From: Dillenia suffruticosa
Taxonomy: Eukaryota; Streptophyta; Magnoliopsida; Dilleniales; Dilleniaceae
Reading direction: 5' to 3'
Length of the DNA: 64,000 nt
Assembly (NCBI GenBank): GCA_033439265.1
Contig: JAVTVX010000024.1
Coordinates: forward strand, 17,220,501 to 17,284,500
The position numbers and the translations under genes were made by a program. Positions within the stretch are counted from its first letter, which is position 1. Each line of letters opens with the position of its first letter. Below are positions 38,794-50,700 of the stretch, piece after piece. The notes under the pieces were generated by a model, which did not search any database, had not been told where the DNA came from, and saw only the letters and a list, made by a program, of their open reading frames with translations.

Positions 38794-41700
38794 AAGAGAG
38801 AGGTGATGCTCCGAGAGAGCAGGTTAAAGAGAAAGAGCGAGATGATACTACGAGAAAGTGAGGGAAAGAGATAAGGAAATCTCTAACAGTGATCAGGGAA
38901 AGATAAGACATAGAGAAGCAAGAAAGGACAAAGAAGGCAAATTAGTCGAGTAAATCTCTTAGTTTAAAACAGCTCTTTGAGGTGAATATCCATTGCATTC
39001 GAATAGCCTTGTATGCATATAATTACCTTGATTTACTAGTGTTATATATTTTATCGGTGCGTGTGATTGTACTTGTTATGCCAGTTGTGTACTTTATCAT
39101 ACCGGTAATAGTGATAGTCAGTATTGTGCTAAGATTCATGAGGCAAGTAAAGAACTTTGCCAAATGTCGCAACACATGCTAGTAGCAGCCTAGGATAAGA
39201 GAATTGTCCATTTAATGAGGTGGAGAGTGATAGGCTTTTCTAAAACTAACCTCTTAATTGGAGTAATAAAGCTGTACTCGTGATCGTGATGGTAATCTGT
39301 TGCCAACAAAACCTTGCAAGTGGGTGGATTTGGAGCATGACATACTTTCTGTGTTGTCTCAAAATATCGTCTCACACAATCAAATGCCCTTCAATTTCTC
39401 TCTCCATGCTATTCACACTACAGCCATAGAGATAGCATCCTCTGCTTCTTTATGCATTATTATATTACAGTTCACCGCGTTTCCTCTCCATACTCAAGCA
39501 TGAACTCAGAAGGGCGGGCCTGGCGCAATGGTGGAGTCTCTCCATTGTGTCCTGGAGGTCCGGGGTTCGAATCAGCCTCCTTGCAAAAAAAAGCAAGGGG
39601 AAGGCTGCCTAGGTATTCCCTTCCCCAGACCCCACAATGTGGGAGCTTCGGCACTGGGTACGCTCTTTTTACTCAAGCATGAACTCAATAGATCCATAAT
39701 AGGAAGATACGATAATCATTCTTGAGGGAGATTCCCCACACACACTGCCGAATAAGATGGAATGTGATGGTAATGCTAAAGAAAAAGCTTGGTTGGCCTT
39801 CCAATAACAATAGTAAGGAGAGGTGTGAGGTATATAGATTGGTAAAACGGCTAAAGCGCCTTGATGGCCCAAACATTGGCAGATATACAATTTTAGGTCA
39901 AGATAGTGCATATACAGAAAGAGAGCATGTGAGCTGAAAGCAACAACAGTTTGAAGGCTTGTTGAAGATTGTTGAAAAATTAATGGAATTTTCTAAGCCC
40001 AACGTCATAATCTGATTCGAGGCTTATAGAGAGCTCTATGGCAGGGAAACACCGCTGATAAAAAGTGAGATCTCCTAGTTATAGGGTGTCAAGCCACTAG
40101 GGGCATGACAAGTATCACCAAGAAATTGACTACTATGTCTTTACCAATAGGAATGTTCTCACTGTCCCAGGGACCCATAGAATGTTTTCCAATTCATTAG
40201 GAGTTGCACCACCCTTGCTGCAATAACCAAATTTTCACTTTCAATTGACTGCTCCAATTCTTTCATTTCCAAGATCCACCAGTGGTTAAGAAAGCTGATT
40301 GGTCCTCAAAAGTTCTCTGATGCATCATTATCCCAAGTGTCAAGAAGGCATGCTTTAAGGTGTGTTTGCACCGGTGCACGTCCACTTATTTCATCTCTCA
40401 AGGATTAGACCGCCTTTTGACATATTTCCTTTAGCTGAACCACTTACTTCCATGCCTTACTCCTTCAAATACATCTCCGAAGGATGCCCTCAAAATTCTT
40501 TTGGGAGTCTTCTTAAGCTTGTAAACCTCTGTCAGCAAGCTTTACTAAACTCCCCAAAACCTGCCTTCTGTTGGGGCCATTCAATATGAGAGGCTAGGAG
40601 AATTTGTGATGTAGGCTAGGAACCTAATAATATGTAGTTATTACTAATGCTGATTTTTTTTTTTTTTGGTACGTTTGAAGGTCATTATCGAATTCACTGG
40701 GTCTAAGTAATGGCCATTATTAGATTTGTTGGAAAGGAGATTGGAACAGGTCTAAATTAATAAATGGTTTTGTATTAGTGTATTCTTAAAAACTGGGGTG
40801 GTGAATCTTAAAAGAGGCTGACCTGGGTCATGTATATTGATAATTGAATTGATCAATTGAGTACTGTCCTCAGGTTTCTCTCTTTTTCTCTCCCTAAACC
40901 TCAGACATTCCTATAGCTCCTGCATCAATTTGTGCCCTTTGGCACTAAGCAGGGTTAGGTCAAGCACATCTTTTTTATTCTACACTACCCATATGGTTGT
41001 AAAATGATCAAACTAGCTCAACTTTATCAAAAATTCATCTCAGCACAGCTACTACATTTAAAATGTCGAGCTGAAGCTTAACACTGAGCTCAGTTATTAT
41101 GAAACAAGCAGAATCTATGTTGTACTGCTCAGCCCATACTCAGAGATTGTGTGAAAATTAAGCAACCTACTCGTATTTGATTTGAGCTCAACTAGTAAAA
41201 ATCTCATTCAAGTTGAACTCATGCAAAGTGAGTTGAGCTTGAGCTTGGCTTATGGAGAAATGCCAAGGATGAGCAACCTACTACTTGACTCGGCTCAACC
41301 ACACTAAATCTCAACTCGACCAGCTTGATTAGGGTTATAGATGGTCAGACCGATTTGAAAACAAGTTTTGACTGATGTTGAAATGCACGAAAGTATACTA
41401 TAAATTATTAAAAAACTCTGAACAAAGTCTAATGCCTACAAGGACAGTTTTGTACCTGAAGGGGAAAAAGGTTTTCCCCAGGCAACTTGTCATTGAAGCC
41501 CTGAAAATGAAAAATAGATAGGTGTAAGTATGTATCTGAAAACAACCATAAACCATCAAGAAGGAGATACACAATTCAAAACATACCAAACCATCAATTT
41601 CAATCATGTCCATCATTATACATATCAGGTCACCACCATTCCTCTGTCCCATCTCATTCTCCATTTGCTTTTGAGCAATTGTTGCCCTTAATTTGGTTGC

Positions 41701-44700
41701 GAGATCATTTTTTCCATGGTTGTTGCCTTGGTAAGTATGTGATGAGGATGCAGATGTAGAAGCTTCCATTCCCCTATCCTCAACGGTTTTGTCCAGTGGT
41801 TGAAACAAATCATCCAAGGAAGCATCTCCAGGAGTGTCACTAAATTTGCTAAGCTCATCGCCTCCCAGATTGACTGATCCCTTTGCAGCCTGCAGAGGAA
41901 GCCATTCCGCAAAGGAAACCATCATTAAAATTTCTTGTTGAAAAGGCCTCGGTAAACTTCACAAGCACATATTCCAAGACAATTCTCTATAGTTCCTTTC
42001 CAATAACAAAAACAAGTAGCACTTCTGGCATTATGAAAAATATTTAAAAGAAACTAAAATAAAAAATAACAATAAAAAGGGAAGACATGCAACTTGATAA
42101 AATATGTAAGGTTGCCATCTCCTTGTCCAACAGGTCAATAATAGACAACAAGATGCCAAACCAGACACCAGCTCCAACAATAAATTGCAGAGGATATGGA
42201 ATTCCCGAAAAATATGCACTACTGGACATTGGGATAAACAAACAAGTAGAATGAAGTAACACTTCAATAATGATACTTGCCTGTGTGGTGATTTGGTATT
42301 AGTGGATTAAAAGAAAAAACTGGATTGACAAGGATAAATTCCATTAATTTTTATAGGAATCATCTTATGACTCAAATTAAGTGTGACCCTTTTAGGGTTT
42401 TATAAGGCATTGGAATATGCAAGAAACCTGGCAAGTTGTGCCTAATCTATTTCTTACTTCTCATTCCTAATGTGTTGTGCTAATTCATTGTTGTGAAGGA
42501 CTTCATACCCAACCTCCCCCCCCCCCCGGCCATTGGAATTCCTTTTTTGATAGGAGCCTTACTGTAAAGCTTATTCTGTTATAGTTACTAATTTTGTCTT
42601 TTTGCTGCAAAAAAGGGGAGAAATATGAACCAAATCTGCCAACTATGAATCAAAATTTTAATCAATTGACTAAAAAGTGATGAAGATGAACCAACAGCCA
42701 AGAATGCAAATTTACCTTATGAAAACTGTTGTCTTCGTTCTTTGTCCCAAAGCTAAAAAAATTATTCTCAACGTGGAGAGAACATCCCTTTCCATCATGT
42801 TTTTGAGCTTGAATCTTTTTTCTTTTTGATCCTGAAGATCCAGCATCACCATTTTCCAGTACTTCACTTTGTCCACCTGTATGTGGTGTTCCATCAGGAT
42901 CCCCAGGACAGGAGAGAGCCAAATTCAGACTTGGAGATAGTCTACCAGAATTAGATTGTATAGAAGATTTATCAGGAATTGCCAAGGTAGGAACTTGATC
43001 CGAAAGAGCAGCTTCTGGAATATCAGCCCTTTCACCATTAAGGCAACTATTTGAACCATGATCATCATTGATCTTGCTTGTATCAACGACTTCTGTTCCT
43101 ATTAACTCTTTTCCAGAATCCTGGAATTCAAAATTTTGGAAGGAAAATATAGTAAATTAATATAAATTTGCCCATGTCTGGTCCACAATGTGAAGTTTAC
43201 TCTGGTGGTTTACCACATCCAGTGAAACTAATCTGAGAGCTAGTAGAAATAATATCCAGAGTTCTGGAAGTTTCTCACCATATCAAATGCAGAAGCAGCT
43301 TTCACTTTTTCTGCAGACGGGCTTTCAGCAGTATGGTCATCTCGATTTGAAATCTGTGTATCAACTAAAACATCTTCCTGAACATTTCTGCGGGAAAGAG
43401 CCTCATAAGACATTTATTCAATAAACTATGAACAATAAAGATCAAAGCAAGCAGATAACCGTAACCATTTAGACACCAATAGAGGATCCAGAACAGGCTG
43501 TGCAACACTGTAATAGACTGATAAATGGAACAGTAACACTGCTCCACCCCATACCTGACACCTGCTAATTCCATGTTTGTCACTAACCTTTCTCATGATA
43601 GTTCTTTAATGAACTTACTCTCACTCTCTCTCTCTCCGTGTTTTTGTTTTTCTTTTTTTTTGGAAGAAAAAGAATTGCACTAGACGTGCTAGAAAACAGT
43701 TCCAAGGGTGAGAAGTCCTCAAAGCAAGAGAAGCTAGCAAAAATCCATAAATGACTAGTTTTGAATCACCTTCATCTCCACTAAGATAGTCTTTATAGGC
43801 ACCTAAACCATGAGCCCAAAGACAAACCGTAAAAGACAATCATGTCCTAGAGGTAAGAAGGAAAAATTCTCTAATTTTTTCCAAGCATTCAGCTTCCCTC
43901 AAATACACCAAAAGATTGCCACAAAAACACATTTCCATAACAAAGAAACATCTTTCCTCTCTCCAAATTGAAAACCCCACTAATTATCACAGAGAACAAA
44001 CATGCAGTTCAACATCTCCCGCAAAATAGGGCAATAAATAATCTAGGAAAACAACATAAATAAACTAGAAAACAATGACAAAAGTCACAGATCTGCAAGA
44101 AAATAGCAAGTGCTCAACTCAATTCGTACAATTACTTTTTCATACTTGAAAAATAGATAAATAAATAGAAGAAACAAATAATGCATTTTAGCAATCAAGT
44201 TTGCATCTGTATAGCCAACACTGGGGCAGACATACCTCACTGTTCCGCTACGACGAAGAGAGGACTGCAAAGCAGGTCTCTTCTGTATCCAAGGGTGAGA
44301 AAGAAGCGTCTTTGCATCAGGCCTCTGCCTAGCATCCTGAGATGGACACTAAAAGTCAGACAAATACATTCAAAAATCTTCAACATGCACATTCAGCAAG
44401 GATTTGCCACTGCAGTTATCAAGATCTAATCTGTTTGGGCAGTAAAGGATGCAGTTTACTCCGTTAAATGAATAAAGAGCATTTAAGATTTATAATTAGA
44501 AGACACCAACCACAACCTATATCACTGACCTTTCATAGGGGAAAATGTATTATCAATATCACCACAAGGGTAATACTGCAAGTACATACATGTCACGCAT
44601 TAGGTGGTCCAAACAAAACAAGAACCTTGTCTTCTGCAGAAAATTTTAGTTTTCCTAAATAAGTGAAGAAGAAAATAGTGAAAAAGGATTAGCACTAGTA

Positions 44701-47700
44701 CGTCAGATTTTAATTCTTTTATTAAGGAGTGCAAGCTGCAGGACATTTCTCTGTCCAATGCTCAATTTACTTGATCAATTTTAAGGGAGCATAAGGTTTC
44801 CCATCATATCAATCGTTTTCTTTGTTCTAATCATTGGAACTCCTATTTCCCTAATCTGAAACAGGAGACACTAACTAAAACCAATTCAAATCATTTCCCT
44901 ACTTTGTTGGAGCCTAATTGCATCAACTGGGCTCCTATACTAAATTTGAGAACATATGGCTCTCTCATAGAGACCTTAGGCGAGTGGTGGAGTCTAGGTG
45001 AGGTGGTTATTTATGAGGAAATTGAAGAGTTTAAAACAATAACTTAAAGATTGGAACAAGGTTGTGGATGATATTAGAAATTGGAAAAGCTCTATTGTTC
45101 AGGGTATTGAGGAGATAAATATGATGGAGGTCAAAGGAGGATAGAATGAGAATCTTTCTAGCAATGTAGGAGAATCTTAAGAATGATTTCGAGTAGCTTA
45201 TCCTTAAGTAGAAGGTTAGCTGACACGAAAAGACTTGTCTAAAGCGGGTTAGAAAAGGGGATTGCACTACTAGGTTTTTTTTTTATCAGGTGGCCAATTT
45301 TAGGAAGAAAAGGATTTTTATAAGAGAATTAGAGGATAACGAGGGTAATGTGATCATCAGTCTTGCCTCCATTAAGGAAACTATCACTAGCTTTCATAGG
45401 ACTATACATCCAGGAGAATAAGGCTCGCCTATGATTGAAGGGCTTGATTGGTTTGCTATTGAGAGTTTCATAACACTAGAGAGACCTTTCGAGAGAAATG
45501 AAGTTTGAGAAGTGGTTCTTTTGATAGAGATAAAGCCCCTGGCCCAAATGGTTTATCTATGGCTTTTTCTGAGGACTTTTGGGATGTTATCTACAAACAT
45601 TTGTTTAGAGTCTATGATGAGTTTTGTACACTTACTACCCTTCTAAGAAATCGTGCTCCTTGAATGTGAAGGATTTTAAACTCATGAGTTTCACTAACAG
45701 TCTTTATCATATTGTAGCTAAAGTTTTAGATAACAGATTATGTATGATGTTAGATGAGACTATTGTCAATATATTCTTCTTTCCTTATTTAGTTTTGTAA
45801 TAGTTGTATAACCCTTGATTATTTCTCTAAAAATTTTCATTACTGTTGTATCTCTAAAAATTTTGAGGTGGTTTGGGTATGTGCAAAGAAGATCTAAAGA
45901 TGCACCGATTAGGAGAACTGAGAATTTAAATATAATAAATTTAATAAAACGTAAAGATAGACCATTGAAAACTTGGATGCAAATTATCCGTAAAGATATG
46001 GAAGTTAAGGATTTAGAAAAGAACATGGTTTTAGATAAGAATGGATGGCGTAATAGAATCCGCATAAATTAAATCAATATATTTCAGATATTTATCTATT
46101 GACTTATATATCTATTTTTTTATTCTATTTTTCTCTTATTTTCTTTTTCTTTTTATTTATCTATATATATATATTATTCTTGTTTTTCTATTTTTTCTAT
46201 CTTTTATAAATTTGTCTCTCAAATGGGCGACCCTAAATTTTGGGAATAAGGTTCAGTTTTTTATTGTTGTTGTATATTCTTACTGTAATTACTGTCGTAT
46301 TCTTCTTATAATAGGTCTAGAACTAAGGGATCTGATTATACTTACTATATTAGATCCTAGGATTAAAGGATTTGATCATTCTTGATATCTATATATTGTA
46401 ATTCTCTTAGTGAAATGATGAGAACATTTTTTCAGAAATTCTCTTTTATTTTTTTATCATGGTATCAGAACCAAAAGTTTGTGATCATTGCATCTTGTGT
46501 CTGGTTCCTTGTCTATCTCCAAGATCTTAGTGATTTGTTCCTTTTTTGTATTCTTCTATTCTGTTTTTTTAGATCTAATCTCTTAGTTCTTATTTCTAGT
46601 TGAATCATGTCTTTAGAACGATCTAAACACTTTTTTGTTCGATTTAATAACAAGAACTATTCTGACTGGGCATTCCAATTTCAATATTTGTCAAGGGAAA
46701 GAAATTATGGAGTCATATTAATGGGACAGATCCTACACCTAACAATGAGAAGGAAAAAGAGAAATATGTGAAATGGGAGGTGAAGGATGCTCAGTTTATG
46801 TCTTGGATCCTTGGAAGTGTAGAACCCTCCGTACTTCTCAGTCTCAAGCCTTATAAGACCTCTAAAGAAATGTGGGATTAGTTGAAGAAAATTTACAACC
46901 AAAGCAATACAGCATGAAGGTTTCAATTGGAACTCAAGTTGGGTCAACTCATTCAAGAGAGTATGTCAATCCAACAGTTTTATTCTTTCTTTAGAAATCT
47001 TTGGGCTGAGTACACTGATATTGTGTATGCAAGTGTACCTCCTAAATGATTCATTGCTATCCAACATGTGCATGAGACTAGCAAGCGTGACTAGTTTTTA
47101 ATGAAGTTAAGGGGGAAGTTTGGAGCAATCAAGTCCAACCTGATGAATAGAGAACCAGTTCCTTTATTGGATATTTGTGTAAGAGAGCTTCTCAGGGAAG
47201 AAAAATGGCTAATTACACAGGCTGTTTTAGAGTAGAAAGCTCAAAATTCTGCTCTAATTCCTGTTGTCTACGTTGCTTAGGGAAGATCCAAAGGAGGCAA
47301 AGATATGACTAATGCCCAGTGCTATAGTTGCAAAGGATTTGGACACATTACCACTAATTGTATTAAAACATTCTGCAATTATTGTAAGAAAACAGGGAAT
47401 ATCATTAAAAATTATTCCATTCGGCCTCCAAAGAAATCTGAAACTGCCTACAATGTCTCGATTGGTTCCTCAAATGTCCCTAGTCCTGATCAGTCTTCTA
47501 TTACTCATGAAATGGTCCAACAAATGATAGTTTCTACCCTTTCTGCTTTAAGCAATTCAAGTAACAAAAATTCTAATTCTAAACTTTGGTATTTTGATTC
47601 TGGTGTTTCCAATCACATGACCAACACTGTCTTACCTTTAAATAATGTTAAAAAATAAAAAGGAGATCTTCAGATTCATACTGTCGATGGTAATTCCTTA

Positions 47701-50700
47701 CCTATCACAACTATTGGTAATATTTCTGTCTCTTTAAATACTGTTTTTGTGTCTCCTAAACTGTCCACTAATCTTATATTTATTAGCAAACTAGTTGACA
47801 ACAATTGTAGCGTTCAATTTTTAAATTGTGGTTGTCTTGTGCAGAATCAAGTGTCCGGAAAGATGATCGCAAAGGGATCCAAAGTGGGACGTCACTTTCC
47901 TTTGTTTTTATCTCCCTCTTCGGTGTCAAATTATATTGCTTGTAATGTTGTTCAATGTGATAATCAAGTGTGGCATAGACGTTTAAGACATCCTAATCCT
48001 CATGTACTTCGAGTCTTACTTAAATCTGATTTATTTGGAAGTAAAAATTCAACTTCTTCTAATAATGATATTGTTGATTGTGCATCCTGCAAATTTGGTA
48101 AAAGCAAAACACTTCCTTTTCCATTGCATAAAACCCACACCACCAAACCTTTTGTACTTGTACATACTGATGTATGGGGTATTCCACCTGTAATTTCTCA
48201 TGAACATTACAAAACTTTGTTACATTTATTGATGATTTTACTCGCTTTACTTGGGTATATTTCCTTCAGTCTAAAAATGAGGTTTTCTCTATGTTTAAAG
48301 TCTTTCTTGCTTTAGTTGAAACACAATTTTCTGCCAAAATCAAAATCTTGCAATCTGATTCAGGTGGTGAATATATATCAAATGAATTTCAATTTTTTCT
48401 TCAAAGCCATGGGATCATATCACAACGTTCTTGTCCTTTCACTCCACAACAAAATGGTGTGACTGAAAGAAAGAATCGTCATCTTCTCGATGTTGTTCGA
48501 ACTCTTCTAATTGAGTCTTGTGTTCCTTCTCATTTTTGGTATGAAGCTTTGTCTACTGCTATTTATTTGATTAATAGATTACCATCTCCCAACTTAAACA
48601 ATGATTCTTCGTACTTTCGTTTGATTGGGCACGCACCAAATTATTCCGATCTTCATATTTTTTGATGTGTTTGTTTTGTTCACCATCCTACACATGAGAA
48701 AAATAAACTTAGTGCCGAATCTGTCAAGTGTGCTTTTTTAGGATATGCTGGAACCCAAAAAGGATTTGTCACTATGATCCTCATGCCCGTCGAACTTGTG
48801 TCTCTAGAAATGTCATTTTTTTTTAAAATCAGCTCTTCTTTAGCACACACAGACTTCAAAATTCCCTTCTCTATCTGTTTTATCACATTTTTTTGAGTCG
48901 CCAATATCAGTCCAAAGGTTTAAACCTGGTTATGTTTATCGTCGACGCACTCTTACATCTGATCCTCCTACAGGTCTCACTGAGGTCCCTCCACATCTTC
49001 TTGTAGCATCTGATTCTGTTCTACCCATTTCCAATGATCCACCTACTCTTTGAAAAAGCTCTAGACCTCACAAACCTCCTGAAAGGTATGGTTTTTCAAC
49101 CCTTATGGCTATATTTACTATTTTGTCTTCTATTTCCATTCCCACTTGTTATAAACAGGCAACAGAACATGAATGTTGACAACAAACAATGGAAGCAGAA
49201 CTTCAAACACTTGAGGAAAACCATACCTTGGACATTGTTTCTTGTCCTCAAAATGTTAAACCCATTGGTAGTAAGTGGGTCTATACTGTGAAACTCAAGT
49301 CTAATAACTCTTTAAATAGATACAAAGCTCGATTGGTTACTCTTGGCAATAAACAAGAATATGGCGTCGAATATGAAGAAGCATTCGCACCAGTTGCTAA
49401 GATGACCATGGTGAGAACCGTTCTTGCTATTCCATCCTTTAAATCTTGGCCTTTACATCAAATGGATATAAAAAATGGCTTCTTAAATGGAGACCTTAAG
49501 GAAGAGATTTACATGAAACTTGCACCTAGTATGTCAATGACGTCTTCTCATGAAGTTTGTAAGCTAAGACACTCTTTGTATAGGTTGAACCAGGCACCTA
49601 AAGCCTGGTTTGAAAAGTTTCGCAACACTCTTCTCACCTTCTCTTTCACACAAAGTCAATATGATTCATCACTCTTCTTTCACAAGACCGCCACTGATAT
49701 GGTCTTTCTCTTAGTCTATGTTGATGATATTATCATCACTAATGATGACAATAGGCCGATCACAAAGTTTCAAAATATGTTGCATAGTACATTTAAAAAG
49801 AAAGATCTTTGGCATCTCACATTTTTTGGGCCTGGAAGTTCACTCTCGATATTATGGTTTGTTCTTAAATCAACATAAATATATCCAAGATCTCATTGAA
49901 TTAGTTGGTTTAAAAGATACTACTGCAATTGATATGCTAATGGAGGTGAATGTGAAATACCAAAAAAATGAAGGCGATCTTTTACCTAATCCTTTTTTAT
50001 GTAAGCAACTTGTTGGTAGTCTTATCAACCTAACAATTACAGGGCCCAATATCTTATGTGCTGTCCATATAGTCAGCAAATTTATGCAATCACCTCGACA
50101 TCTTCATCTTGCTACAGTTCGTCGCATTATTCGATACTTTTGGGTCACCTACTCGTGGGTTGTTTTTTTCTACAAAATTTGCTCTTCATTTGACTGCATA
50201 TAGTGATGTAGATTGAGCTGGCTACCCAGATACTAGGAAGCTTACAACAGCTGTGCATCTTTCTTGGAGATGCCTTGATTTCTTGGAAGTGTAAGAAACA
50301 GGATTGTGTCTCTAAATCTTCCACGAAGACTAAGTATAGAGCCATATCTGTAGGTTGTTCTGAAATTGTGTGGTTATGTGGTCTTCTTTCCGAATTTGGA
50401 TTTCCTCCGACTGATCCGACTCCACTTCATGGTAATAATACTAGTGCCATTCAAATAGCTGCGAATCGAGTATATCATAAACGCACAAAACACATAGAGG
50501 TGGACTGTCATTACATTAGGGAGGCCTTTACTCGAGGTGTTATCCGTCTTTCTCATCTTACTATTGATCTTCAAATAGTTGATATCTTTACGAAAGTTTT
50601 AACACGCCAACTACACAAGTTTCTCAGTAACAAATTGATGCTGATCGACTTACCCGCATCGATTTGAGGGGGGATATCAATACATTTTTCTTTCCTTATT

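Larger units (their letters stand above)
37633..41455 (-). other. Intron 13 of MAP3K-epsilon, 3.8 kb
   Basis: Contains a C-run (about 37905-37919), the antisense promoter-like block (38570-38800), an Au-type SINE (39510-39669) and a stretch near 41000-41340 with recurring gagctc/gagcttgag motifs typical of a dispersed plant repeat. No further coding sequence is supported. Confidence 0.6.

Noticed and set aside
38526-38861. 111-codon frame through the promoter-like block
   Set aside because: Runs through a TATA box and a GA microsatellite (Arg-Glu repeats); regulatory or noncoding reading fits better.
41000-41340. Recurring gagctc/gagcttgag motifs
   Set aside because: Resembles a common dispersed plant repeat, but I could not define ends or family, so not listed as an element.
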